Assembly (NCBI RefSeq): GCF_020520425.1
Contig: NC_079487.1
Coordinates: 85,875,141 to 85,939,140, forward strand
Direction of reading: 5' to 3'
DNA length: 64,000 bases
Source: Spinacia oleracea
Lineage: Eukaryota > Streptophyta > Magnoliopsida > Caryophyllales > Amaranthaceae
The stretch's first letter is position 1; every line of letters starts with the position of its first letter. Position numbers and translations under genes: made by a program. Below, piece by piece: positions 46,954-58,129 of the stretch. The notes under the pieces are model-generated. The model made no database searches and had not been told where the DNA came from. It worked only from the letters and a program-made list of their open reading frames with translations.

Positions 46954-47734
46954 TCCATTTATGGCATAATTGATGACCAATTAATAACCTTCTATTCTTG
47001 TTGATTGTTTCGGCCTATTTAAAGGCTATTGATTATTCCTCTAGACACACAGAAAATTAACCTCTTCATCCTCTCCAAACATGAAAACACAAAATCTACC
47101 ATTGTTTTTTGGGCATTGTTTAAGGGTGTTCTCAATCTTTGTATCCGTCCACACCGGATATGAAGAGTCGTGTAACCCTGGGGGTTGATTGCCATGAGTC
47201 CGTGTGTGTAGCGGGGCAAATTCAACTTTAGGGCAGTGATTGGTGTCACGCCACGACATAATTTCAGATAAGCTATTCTAATTTCATCTACTATTAGTCA
47301 TATCTCCTACAATCTAAAGTTGAATTTTATTTTATTATTATGGCTAATAGTATCGTGTTGAAATTTTGTTGTTACGAGGATTATCTGTGTAAATGCGATT
47401 CAATTGTTGCCGCAAGGAACAAATTTTTACTGTTGTCTTGTTTGACCGGTATAATGTTCAAGGGTTTGATAATAATAATATCAAAACCGAATATGTATTA
47501 GCATATGGATTATGGATTTTGCGTGTTTATCTAACCATGTTTCCCTTTGATTATAGCTTTGACAAAAATTGAAAAGGATACCAGATAGGCAATGTAAATG
47601 CTCAGTCAAAGAAGAATCATGCATCAATATTAGATATGCTACTTTCCCGCTCAACATTCTTTTTATGATTAAAGAGAGGTTTAATTGAGTTGCCAAAGAA
47701 GAACAAAAATGTGTGCACGCCAACTGTTTGATGA

Positions 47735-47801
47735 AATGCCAAAGAGAGGAAAAGGAGAAGGTCTAACGATCGGAATTAATCTCGGGACAACATACTATAT
47801 A
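47735..47801 (+). pseudogene. HSP70 N-terminal fragment carried by the LTR retrotransposon
   Basis: The plus-strand frame reads MPKRGKGEGLTIGINLGTTY. Plant cytosolic HSP70s begin with a GKGEG run followed by the ATPase phosphate-binding motif IGIDLGTTYS, and the spacing here is the same. The match stops after about 18 residues. It lies in the internal region of an otherwise non-coding retroelement, so it is probably a captured scrap. Confidence 0.55.
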
Positions 47802-49874
47802 AAAGGGGAGTTTTTTTATCTAAATCATTTGTGTCAAGCTCGAAGTTATTACATAATATGTAGTTATGTTCCCTCCCTTGTTGTGTGGTATGTTATTATT
47901 ATGTTTTGATAGTTTGATGGTCAATGTGGGGTGTGAGTTAGTGTTTGAGGCCGATACTCAATAGGCTAGTTTCACAAACAATGACGAGTACTCAATAGCC
48001 TCCAAAAGGAAAGATGGTAACAGATGATTTTGCAGCATTACCAATGCTAGTGCTTTTTATGTGGTTACTCGATTGTTTCAATTCATTAGGCATAGTGAAG
48101 GCTTAAACAATGCCACTTTGCTTAAAGTTTACATCAGAACTTGAATATTCTTGGATATGCTGTTGTTACTAGTATCTGCAGGGGTTTTTTCTGTAATTGT
48201 TAAACATGTTCCGTGCTTAGAACATGTTATCCTAACCGGGTTGTCATTAACAGAGTGGATACCCGTATACTGCTTGATCTTTGGCATCTATGTTTTTCAG
48301 TTTAGTCGTTTCAACATTAGTCAATATTGTCATATCATTAGTCCCCCGTATCATAGAGAGAATGGAGTTAATGTTTCTGAAGGAGTGACTGAGATAATTG
48401 ACTGTCTTATTTTTTGGTTGTCGAAGTCATGAGAGGAGTCCCGACTTTTAAGCACCACAAAACACTCGGGTTGTACAGTCAGAAATGGATTGAAGCCTCG
48501 CTTTTCATCTTCATCGTGTACCATGTCATTAGCTTATTATGTTTTGCAGAAGTACATGCCCGACTTGACAAAACACTAATGAGTTGCTAAAGATATATTC
48601 TAAATATGAGTATGTAGAAACTGTTCTTGGTAAGTAACCAATTTCCTATTGGGTGGCCATCATTATATAGTATGTTACTAGCATTTTTTTGTCAATATTT
48701 ATGTGGAAATAATCTTTCATAAATTGAATATGCTAACATGTTTGAAGGTCTAATGGTTTATGTTTAGTTATCGACTTGATATTGCTTATGTGGTAAGCAG
48801 AATATGTAGACAATCTTGTGTTGCAGGTGGAGAATGTAAAGTGTTCTCACTGATCACTGAAATATACCTTGGGATGGTGGTCAAACGAGTATGTTTGAGA
48901 TGTTCATTGGGTTAATAGAAAGTGATAATTCTATTATGGAGTTGAGTGTCCATATCATTGAATTCTACCATTAGAAAAACTTTTGGATGTTAGCTCATTG
49001 TGGGGGTAAGGTGATTTTTCTATTTCTCCACATTATTATTTACATATTACTATGTATGTGGGTTGTCGGGTACAATTAGTTAATTGGAAAATGTGAGATC
49101 CATTGTTGGTGAATCCAACTCCATTAGTACCATGGGTTTTGGCTTACAAGCTATATTGAGATAGTTTGTAATGTAATTAGAATACATGCTTGAGGCATGG
49201 ATATTAATCATGAAAAATTATGATGTCACGTGAACGTGAGAGGAATATTGAGATTCTCTCATCAAAGGCCTTAGTAGAAATTGTGTGCTGGAGTCAGCAT
49301 TAAGGAATGAGTATGAAGCTTATACGGAGTAAATTGTGATTGATACCCGTCTTAGAAATAACTAAGTTCAATGGGTCAAACGAAGTCACAAAAGAACTCA
49401 AATATTGTACTACAACCATTCCTATTAATAAATTAAAGTGATGTAGTACTTTTTCTCCTGTCATATGTGTAAGGTTAAGTCAAAACTCTTAGTAAGTTCA
49501 TAGCCTTGTGAAGGTGGTTTGTGACAGTACAAACTTGATGAACTTACCTATGTGAATGTGGGGGTTACGCCCAATCCCCTATGAGGTTCCTTAGGCTAGG
49601 CCCTCTAGAGCGTTCATGAAAAACCAGGCAATCGTGGGGCATCGACTATTAAAGTTCGCGAGAACACTACATGTTTTGAGAAAAGTTTGGTGCGCTATTG
49701 TGTTACTACAATCCCCATGCAAGGTTCAAGGGTAATTCTACCTTACATGGTTGTATGACATACTAGTATGCACTAGGTATCAATTCAAGTCCACAAGACA
49801 TTGATACTTGTAAAACTAAGTATCCCTTGCCCAAAATATCTTCTCATAATAAAGCCTATGTTCTTTTGAATCAT
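47802..49874 (+). other. internal region of the LTR retrotransposon, no gene
   Basis: Frames are short and broken. Near 48779-48830 a frame reads RLDIAYVVSRICR, like the copia RT/RNase H border (RPDIAYAVSRL), which hints that the element is a gutted copia. The last 400 bases are non-coding. 47312-47734 likewise shows nothing. Confidence 0.35.
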
Positions 49875-49883
49875 GTGGGGGAA
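49875..49883 (+). other. polypurine tract
   Basis: GTGGGGGAA stands directly before the 3' LTR (49884), the position of the plus-strand primer in an LTR retrotransposon. It sets the element on the plus strand. Confidence 0.7.
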
Positions 49884-50431
49884 TGTTGGAGTTTTCCCCC
49901 TTTTGGTCTATGTTGAAAAACTCCAAATTAGGTTGCTTCAAAATAATTAAAGTTCCCGTAAATACAATGTGGGTTTTCTTACTATGAATCATCAATTTTG
50001 GAGCGTAATTATTGAATTAATTGTGTAATGTCAACTAATTGATTTGTTGACCATTATTACCTTAATTGCTTCCTCCATTTATGGCCTAATTGATGACCAA
50101 TTAATAACCTTCTGTTCTTGTTGATTGTTTCGGCCTATTTAAAGGCTATTGATTATTCCTCTAGACACACAGAAAATTAACCTCTTCATCCTCTCCAAAC
50201 ATGAAAACACAAAATCTACCATTGTTTTTTGGGCATTGTTTAAGGGTGTTCTCAATCTTTGTATCCGTCCACACCGGATATGAAGAGTCGTGTAACCCTG
50301 GGGGTTGATTGCCATGAGTCCGTGTGTGTAGCGGGGCAAATTCAACTTTAGGGCAGTGATTGGTGTCACGCCACAACATAATTTCAGATAAGCTATTCTA
50401 ATTTCATCTACTATTAGTCATATCTCCTACA
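49884..50431 (+). repeat. 3' LTR, 548 bp
   Basis: It is intact and matches the split 5' LTR (29928-30120 plus 46957-47311) with four base differences that I can count: g/t in caaaa(g/t)aatt, a/c in tggc(a/c)taatt, a/g in cttct(a/g)ttc, and g/a in ccac(g/a)acat. The close match implies a recent insertion. Confidence 0.93.
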
Positions 50432-50577
50432 ATTGTCATAAACAATAAACTACAAAGAGAAGGAAATATTTAAAAGGGATGCATTTGAATCAACAAATAT
50501 TTAAAAGGGATGAATGTTGAATAAAATTAAGTACTACTAATACATCAGAACACAGAGTAGAAGAAGCATTTCCAATA

Positions 50578-50727
50578 CGGCTCCACGGAGAGTAAAGTTT
50601 CAATAAGGTCCAGTGCAGTTTCGGGCATATCTTTACAGCTAACCATTAGAGAACTCTCGTAACGCTGTTGTGGCTTAAAAAGTGTTGCATGAGGAAGTTT
50701 AGATTTCTTCCAGTAGTTGCATAAACC
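50578..50727 (-). pseudogene. CDK-like protein kinase exon captured by the Helitron
   Basis: Minus strand, opened by an AG acceptor at 50729-50728, it reads YWKKSKLPHATLFKPQQRYE and ends ALDLIETLLSVEP. This is the C-lobe segment of plant CDK-like kinases of the CRK/IBS1 group (At1g54610-like: YWKKSKLPHATIFKPQQPY ... LIETLL-x-x-P). The match breaks at SVEP and no other kinase exon follows, so it is a transduplicated fragment inside the non-autonomous Helitron. Confidence 0.75.
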
Positions 50728-53384
50728 CTAAAAAAAGAGACGGAGTGAGTATGAAATGATGATTCAACACATGATAAAGTAAAATAGAATTGTACATTTT
50801 ACACTCATTAATCAAAACTGATCACTTTTAGATCAATGTAGGAAATAAGTGTTTAGTTTTATAACTTTTAGACAAATTTGATTAATTGGCCTCAACATTT
50901 TATCGAGCACAGGATCAAGGTTGAAGGTGTTTCCATCTAAAAACCATCGAAATTCAGTATTAAAAAAAGACAATACTACCAGTCTACCTATGAACTTAAT
51001 AAATCAGACCTAAAAATTCCGTAAATCAATTCTGCAGGCTAAAGAAATAAGCATTTCTTAACACAAATAACTCAACGAAATGCGCTTTTCATTCTTGGAA
51101 ACTGGGGGTTCTTGCAGCTAAGAAGCCAAATTTTGATCAGAAATATCATGTCTTGGTTATTCAAATATCATGTTCTTACTTCATTACCAGAAACATCGAA
51201 TTGAAAACCACGACAATCAATTTTTTCAAAGGAAAACATTGAAAATTTCAGAAGAAAACCAAAACAGATTCAAACCAAATAGATGCAAAGAAAAGTCAGG
51301 GGCACAAAATATCATCAACTCCAGTAACCTAAAAGCTAAAAATTCAAATACATTGAAGAGCATTCAAAGATTCACAAATACCCATGTAAAAATAGATTGA
51401 AGAGCATTCAAAGATTCTCTAATCTAGCTGTAGTCTCAAAAAGATTATTCAACAAATTCAGGTTGTGATGCCCAAGAAACTTAGCGATGATGTCTCAAAA
51501 AGATTATTCAACTAATTCAGGCTGTGATACCCATGTAAATGTTTCAAATTAAAAGAAAAACGATGATTTTTTTTACAAAGTCGGACATCTCCGGTTAGAT
51601 CAAATGTGAAACAGAAACAATTTATCTTTCAAAGCCCCTTGATTCGCATATTTCGACAATCAAGAAAATAAACTGGTTCAGACTTCGCATAGACTCACAA
51701 AGGACACTCAGTATTAGTGTTTGCACCATTGTTACTCCATATTCTCCCGAGTTTCAAGAAACTATTTTATTTTAGTAGGTGGGAGTACTTTGTCTAGATA
51801 AAGAAAGTCCCGATTTTGATGGTGTTTAGCCGCATAATTTTTGTTGAAATAACATTCAAATATTGTGCGTTAAGTCCTACTTTTAACGTAATGTGTTGAG
51901 AACCAACAAAAAATAAATGTGTTATTTGGTTCTATACCAAGAAAATCAGACAAAGTAATCAAAATTTACTCAGTTAAAAAGAAACTTACCCTGTGTATGT
52001 GCATTATGAGATTACTTCCTCTTGAGAATGCCACCAATTTATGTTATTACGTGGCGTGAAAATAGAATGATTCTTAGCAGTCCCAGTATTGTGACTTGGC
52101 TTTGAAGACGACATACCAAAAATCAACCCCCTACTATTCAAACTTCTTCTAATGGGATTGACTCACTGATGGATTAACTCAAACCTTTGAACACAACCAC
52201 ATGCAAAACCAACAATAACCAGCACCTTTCATCCAAATCATAAAATCATCCATAAAAGAAACATAATACGTACAATCAAAGAATTACAAACAATAAAACG
52301 ACTAATTTAGGAGTTGTCTATATTTATAATGAACTGAGCATGCATCATTGTTCATCAGCATACATTAAAATACGGAAGAACCAGCAACATTACAATTCAA
52401 AATTAAAGTTTCAAATAAACCCAATTCAATGTAATCGGAAGATATTACAAAAAAAAGGCCCGATAACAGAAAATCAAAAACCAATTCAACAAATATAACT
52501 CATTTTGAAACATTCGAAAACACAAAAAGTATAAAAAATTGGAAAATAGGGAAATTGAAGCTTACCCATGTGAGAAATTTATTGGTTTTCAAGATTTTGT
52601 CTGAGAATTGATAGAAGGCTGAATTTCAATTTGAATTCAACAATCAGATCTGACAAAAATTGAGCCAAAGTGATCAGACGAAACGACAGTAAAAGGCATT
52701 GAATAATCGTCCTCCACCTCCTCAGATAAAAAAATTAAACTAAAAATTGCGGAAAATAAATTAGGAACAATCAATTACAGATCAAAAAATGTAATTAAAA
52801 TAATTACAACCCAACAAATTATTATTGGGATTTTTCTGCACGGATTTGCTGAAACCAACAAATCCAGAAATCAAACATTGAGGCAAATGCGAGAGAGAAT
52901 AAGCAAAAAAACGACGATAAAAAATGGGGGAATTAGCAATTACCTGTGGAGATTGACGGAAAACCTGACGGATCTCCAACAGCCCTACAATGTTACCTAG
53001 CCATCTCCATCGCCTCCCCTCCTAATTTACCTAGCCATCGCAATCGCCTCCCCTCCTAATTTGCAATTCGTACTTGTTTGATCAGACTTTGAATTTTGAC
53101 GGTTTTCATGGTGAACGGGGAAGAAGACGGGGAGGTTTGGGAGGTTTGAGTGTTGCAGAAGAGGTTTGAGGCCAGAGAAAACGATGATGGAGTTGAGAGG
53201 CCAGAGAAAATGACGGAGTTGAGAGGAGATCATGAGGAGAGGAGGGTGTGCGAATCTCAGTGAATAAGGTTCGTAATGAGAGTTGGGGTTAGATTAGGAC
53301 TGAGGGTATTTTTGTAAATACATAAGGGAACACGAAAAGTTAATTTACTTAAACACCCTCAGGAGCTGGCTTATATAATAGAGA
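50728..53384 (-). other. remaining Helitron body, 5' side
   Basis: Mostly AT-rich and intron-like. Local duplications: a 24-bp word (ttgaagagcattcaaagatt...) at 51353 and 51398; another (tctcaaaaagattattcaac) near 51435 and 51491; and two tandem copies of a unit near 53000-53060 containing cgcctcccctcctaattt. No further coding homology is seen. Confidence 0.45.
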
Positions 53385-53679
53385 TATGTAACATTATAAT
53401 AATAAAATAAGATCATTAAAGAATTGAATAAGATGAACTACAATATCGTTTTTTTGAACTGGAACTGAATGGAGTTGAACTGAAATGAATTGAATGGAAC
53501 TGTAATTAAGTCCAGAAACGGGGCCTAAAGAGAGAGATATCAAAAAAGGAACACATACATGATGAAAAACAAATCCCTTTGACATAAAATGTTTTGGAAA
53601 TTTTTAGTCAGTCAAACTTTCGTTCTTCTCTCACCGTGTGCTCACTATTGCTCCATCCCCCTCAAAGGGACACTCTAAT

Positions 53680-53978
53680 AGCAACTCCAATGGTTACAAA
53701 ATTGACCTGCTCACAAAAAAAAGAAGCATGTGAGTAGGTAGCCCACCATTGATACAACAATGACATAAGCAGCTGTTAAAACCTTGTAGCTATTTTGGGC
53801 TACATAGCTCAAAAAAAATATAGCTCAAATAAATAAATTATTTAAATTAAAAATTATATGGAGCTACAAAGCATTGTAGCTCACCAATGTGATAATTTGT
53901 AGTTTTAATCAATTCTAGTTAGAAATTTGATGTGGCAAAGTTAGCCACAACATCTTGTAGCTTACCATTGGAGTTGCT
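53680..53978. mobile_element. MITE with AGCAACTCCAATGG termini
   Basis: Left AGCAACTCCAATGGTTAC and right TACCATTGGAGTTGCT pair perfectly over 15 bases. The body is AT-rich with internal inverted words (ttgtagct / agctacaa). Termini of this type are common in plant MITEs, often assigned to hAT. No target duplication is obvious. Confidence 0.75.
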
Positions 53979-54159
53979 CGAAACGGAATACGAAAAGAAT
54001 AAAAAGATACGAAAAGAATAAAAAGGGAAGAGGAAGTAATGTTTACCCAGTTGCATTTGTTTTGGGTCAAACTTTAAAGTTTGGCAATGAATTCTCACCA
54101 ACTATAAGAAATAATATAGACATGTGATGTTTTGTTACACTTGATTCAATATATAATTT

Positions 54160-55328
54160 TGAATTTTTTGGTATTTACTATCTCAAAAATACACCGTTTT
54201 TGTATTTATTACCTTATGAAAATTTATTGTAATTTACTACCTTAAATTTTGTTTTTTTTACTACTTTACAATTTTCTCATCCAAAATTAATATACTTCGT
54301 ATCTCTTTCATTTCTTAATCGTTTTAAGTGATTCAAAACTCATTCTTCTCATTTATGTGTAAGGATTACATAGAGATCATGCTTTTAAATTTTTGTAAAA
54401 GATAAAATGAATTAAATAATATTTGTAAAATTTTAAAACTTTTGTTAATTATCAAATGAATTGTTTTGTAATGCCCTTCTAAATGAAATCTCTATAGAAA
54501 CAGGAAAATAATGAACTTTGAATCACTTTAAACGATTAAGAAAAGAAAGAGATATCTTAATTGTAAAATGAAAAAATTGTAGAGTGGTAGTGACTCCAAA
54601 CAAAAACATACTTTAAGGTAGTAAATTAAAATAAAATTTTCTTAAGGTAGTAAATACAAAAGTGGTGTATTTTTAGGTAGTAAACTAGTGTGTGGCCCGG
54701 GCGGATTCCCGAGTTGCTACTTTGAATAATTATATTTGGAGATTCGTCTCAATTTAGCTCAATATTTGACCAAAGTACGTGTAGTCTACAAAATGAAAAG
54801 ATTCATTAAGTTCATCAACTACAAATGTACATTGCGTCATTTATCATGCCAACTGATTTTTCAATTAGATCATCTTACGATTCCTTTAATTTATTTTCCA
54901 ATGGAACGAAGTGCTTCAAAATAATAAGATATATGCAAGGCATTTTTATAGTTGATGCTTATCAGACTTATGATATCATGTTTAATTCATGGTTTTCCTA
55001 ATGCTTCAATTGTTATTTTTATTCCAATATAGTCTATAAGAAATGAAAGGTAACATAAGATTTAAATGTTTTAGTCTCCATGTTAACATGTATTTATAAA
55101 TTAATGTGCATGGATAAACAACAATTAATGGTTAATTAAGATGATAATGAGAGTTATTCTCCAAACTTGAGGTATTGTGTTCAAACCTGGATGCATTAAT
55201 TTTTGGTTGTGAATAACATCACATAGCCTTGGTGAGTGGATGGTGTGGCGTGACAGGAGAGTTCTACGTGACACGTAAACTTTTTTCACAATACCTTTTA
55301 ATATATTAGTATAGATACCAAAATTTCC
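54160..55328. mobile_element. MITE with long terminal repeats, split by a Helitron
   Basis: The left arm (54160-54270, ggtatttactatctcaaaaa...) pairs with the right arm read backwards across the Helitron at 54685-55315: 55316-55328 continues the repeat that stops at 54684. When the Helitron is ignored, the two arms form an imperfect inverted repeat of more than 80 bp. This reconstruction confirms the Helitron's exact ends. Confidence 0.75.
54685..55315 (-). mobile_element. small non-autonomous Helitron, 631 bp
   Basis: On the minus strand it begins TCTATACTAATATATTAAAA at 55315, preceded by A. It ends with a short stem (CGGG...CCCG near 54696-54711), then CTAG at 54685-54688 and T. No coding capacity. 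It lies inside the right terminal repeat of a MITE. Confidence 0.85.
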
Positions 55329-56173
55329 TATAATTTTAGAATATCAACTTTATTATAAATTTTACGCGTATATAATTAGAGATATTTACAAAGTCGCGTC
55401 TTGTAGGTCGTAAAAGTCAAATGTAGCAAACATTTAGAGACAGGGGGAAAAAAATATTTAGGGACATATGGAGTATTAAATAGATAGTGATTGTTCTTTG
55501 TCAAACCGTACTTGTTGGATACGAGCATATGCATATATTTTTTTGACGGGATATGCATAATTTAACGTATTTGTATAACTAATAATCTCAAAATATATTA
55601 GGGGTCATATTCTGAATAGCCTCGGTGGAATATCCTCCCTTGTAAATAGATACCCACAATTCTTATCATTGAATGAAGAAATGTTTTTTTGTTTTGTTTT
55701 AGATACGAAAATAAAACTAGGCGGAGTACCTAGCGCACCCTTTCGGATAACTCACCCATTCGAATGAAATACAATGACTTCAAGATAATGAAATGAAATC
55801 GAAAAGAACATAGAAACTATACTCTAACCTCAAACTATCCAACCTCAGTTCCTAGAAAAACACGGTGAACAGACTGCAATGATAAATGATAAGCCGAACG
55901 ATAAAAGATAAACTCTTCAATCTCACCGACAAATAGTAACTCGAAACTCATATTCGCTGATTACCTAAACTAAACTAAAAAAAGTACTCCTAAAATCAAA
56001 AATTGGAAGAAAACAAAAAATAAAGGAATTATATGAAAAAATGTTGTTAGTTTATGCAAATTGAACGAAAAATACTTACTATTTAATTCAAATTGAATAT
56101 AAACACATTTTCAATTTCGTGCGACTTTAATGAAATAATGTTTACTTTTCAAGCAATTCTGTTGAAATAATGG
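55329..56173. other. intergenic, no gene seen
   Basis: AT-rich DNA without a convincing frame. A decayed Stowaway-like remnant (tttagagacaggggga ... gggacatatggagta) lies around 55430-55476. Confidence 0.35.
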
Positions 56174-56185
56174 ATGATGTTTGTT

Positions 56186-56317
56186 TTTTGTTTTTTTTTT
56201 TGCGAATGAGCCACAAGGGCAATATAAATTACAATGGGGGCGGGGGGATTCGAACCTGAGACTTATTGTACACAAGCCCTTAGTCTTAACCACTAGGCCA
56301 AGACATCATTGGTATGA
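56186..56317 (-). mobile_element. tRNA-derived SINE with poly(A) tail
   Basis: Minus strand: A-box TGGCCTAGTGG and B-box GGTTCGAATCC, both perfect pol III promoter boxes, then a short body and an A-rich tail (read as the T run at 56184-56211 on the plus strand). A perfect 12-bp target duplication ATGATGTTTGTT flanks it (56174-56185 and 56318-56329). It lacks a tRNA acceptor stem. The clean duplication suggests a young insertion. Confidence 0.88.
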
Positions 56318-56329
56318 ATGATGTTTGTT

Positions 56330-56896
56330 GTATAAGTGTAACCATGTTTACTTTTCAAGCAATTGTTTTGAAATAATGGATGGTTCCAATATATTAATGC
56401 GGGAATCTGGCCCGATAAGACACTTATCTTACCTTAAAAGAAAATTCTATCTTTTGTACATGAGTTTGGTTTCGTGTACTGTGTACAAGTGATTAAATAC
56501 GATAGTAATCAAATTAGTAGTAAAAAGTTCATAAATTTAGGAAGTTTTTTTGTTGGAAAAGTCCACTTGAGTTAAGGTATGGTTAACTCACATGAAAAGT
56601 GGAGTGGGGTCCTTAAAAGTGAAAAATATCAAATATTAGTCTTTAAACGTATGCTTAACTCCAAAAATCTATCATAAAAGTTTGTATTTCTCCATCGTTA
56701 AGTTATGAATTTATAATATTTATTTTAATTTTAAGACTTACTTTGAAACTCATATTTCCATTGGTGAGATTCTAAAAAACTCATGTTATTGCCATTTTTG
56801 ATAACTCGTCTAATGAGGAATGATAAATTCAGGTTTAACAACAATCTCACTCATTTTGAGGCCCTACTTGAACCCTGTTGTAGATTTTTTACTTTA
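56330..56896. other. intergenic, no gene seen
   Basis: A 37-bp word around gtttacttttcaagcaatt at 56346-56383 repeats one at 56139-56175 on the other side of the SINE, so the SINE entered one copy of a small local duplication. Nothing else is recognised. Confidence 0.4.
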
Positions 56897-57210
56897 ACGG
56901 CCCGTTTGGTAGCCGGCCATAAATGGTCTCTATGGGAATGAATTTGTATGTAAATTTGTAAAGAAAATCAACTTGCATTCCCATGGTAATGCTAGTTCAC
57001 TCAAAATAATCTATTTTTCTTTATAAATTTTCATTACCATCATTACCATTTAAGGAGTGGTATTAGATGGGAATGCAAAATTATGAAGAAAAACACCAAG
57101 TTTGAGACAAAATTTCATTACCATGGACATCATCATGTTCTTTTCTTGTCAAGTAACACTTAAATTTATTCCTATTCTCATCATTTAATATCGGCTACCA
57201 AACGGGCCGT
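56897..57210. mobile_element. MITE with 19-bp perfect terminal repeats
   Basis: ACGGCCCGTTTGGTAGCCG at the left and its exact complement at the right bound a 314-bp AT-rich element with further partly paired inner sequence (ccattaccat-type words). The superfamily is unclear (hAT- or Harbinger-like), as no duplication is obvious. Confidence 0.8.
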
Positions 57211-58129
57211 ACGAGTCTAATATGCCTTATGCACTGTTTATGCCAAATTTCGTCTAGGGGCGACTTTCGGCTAGGGTCGACACTAACTAAGCAATGAACG
57301 AATAAAGCAAATAAAAGAGACACGACACAGAGAAGTGTTGACGCGGAAAACCCAGGAATAAGGTAAAAAACCGCGGATAGCTTTGAGGCTATCAATCCAC
57401 TAAGTATCTTCTGTATATTTTTATGAATGTCTATGCTTAATCAAAATAACTAATACAAGGAATTCCTTTTGAGTACGAATGTAAATAATGCTTGAGTATT
57501 GAGAGCTTCTGTTCACTTCCCCCTTCTAGGGTCATCGTCTTCCCCTTTTATAAGATAAATTCCAACGGTCGTGTTTGTTGAGAGAATCCCTAGAAGGTAG
57601 GAGTCTCCTACTACACGTTCCTTCAGTCTTCAACCGTTTCCGTGATCTTCTACCATCCCTTGGACTTATTCTAGTGATGTGACGGCGCGGCCCAACTTGG
57701 GCTTTGGGCTTAGATTCTAGACCTATCGTTGCCAACCTGTTCGTCGTGGCTATTCCTCCATCGCCCATATGCCATCGTCAGTCTCTCGTCGCCTATCCTT
57801 CGTCGCACGACATAATTCTCGACTTGCTCATCCGACGCGGCATTACCTGCGACATGAAAGTACCTGATTGACACGACATAGACAAACGACGAAGTAGTTA
57901 TGTCGTTAGTACGGAAAGTAGGATAACAATTTGCCCCCAATTGTGATTTTGCGAAGTCGTGCTGAGCAAAAGAAGCAATTTAAATTTCAAAAATAATAAA
58001 CTGACGGTAACCACCTCGATCGTGGGAAACCGCTGCGGAAATCTAAAGGCAATAAATAGAAGTTAGAGACATGCAATAAATTTCCATAAGAATTTTTCAA
58101 AAGAAACTTTTCAGATCTAGAGCATAAGA
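57211..58129. other. unassigned, probably old LTR or retroelement leader
   Basis: No gene. GC is higher than in the AT-rich surroundings, with repeated cgacgaa / cgtcgt words near 57760-57905, a tataag box near 57548 and a caatttgcccccaattg stretch near 57930. It resembles retroelement non-coding DNA but I cannot assign it to a family. Confidence 0.3.

Larger units (their letters stand above)
29928..50431 (+). mobile_element. non-autonomous LTR retrotransposon, interrupted by a CACTA element
   Basis: The 5' LTR is 29928-30120 plus 46957-47311 and the 3' LTR is 49884-50431, each totalling 548 bp. I count four differences between them. They begin TGTTGGAGTTTTCC and end CATATCTCCTACA. The target duplication attgt is perfect (29923-29927 and 50432-50436). 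A TATA-like tatttaaag lies near 47013 and 50133. The internal region (47312-49883, 2.6 kb) has no gag or pol frame; it contains an HSP70 fragment and, near 48790, a short stretch resembling copia RNase H flanks. No standard primer-binding site follows the 5' LTR. Confidence 0.9.
29598..53384 (-). mobile_element. Helitron (about 3.3 kb of its own) carrying nested insertions
   Basis: On the minus strand it starts TCTCTATTATATAAGCC at 53384, preceded by A. It ends with the hairpin GCACGCatcGCGTGC (29610-29624), then 8 bases, CTAG (29598-29601) and a T. I found no other Helitron 3' end between. Its own DNA is 29602-29927 plus 50437-53384; an LTR retrotransposon with perfect target duplications fills the rest. 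It encodes no replicase but carries a kinase exon at 50578-50727. Confidence 0.75.
25395..53525. mobile_element. Tourist-like MITE, outermost layer of the nest
   Basis: Left end GGCCCTGCTCTTCTGAACTT at 25395; the right end reads in reverse complement GGCCCCGTTTCTGGACTTAA from 53525. TAA stands on both sides (25392-25394 and 53526-53528), the target duplication of Tourist/PIF-Harbinger MITEs. The element's own sequence is only about 25395-25475, 29560-29597 and 53385-53525; the rest is later insertions. Both arms carry ttgaactgaat-type words, which supports their being one element. Confidence 0.6.

Noticed and set aside
47700-47746. PPR-repeat-like reading ARQLFDEMPKRG
   Set aside because: Only about 12 residues match and no second repeat is present; noted only as a possible part of a chimera.
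48779-48830. Copia pol domain in the LTR element
   Set aside because: RLDIAYVVSRICR resembles the RT/RNase H border, but no neighbouring motif can be followed in any frame, so I do not annotate pol.
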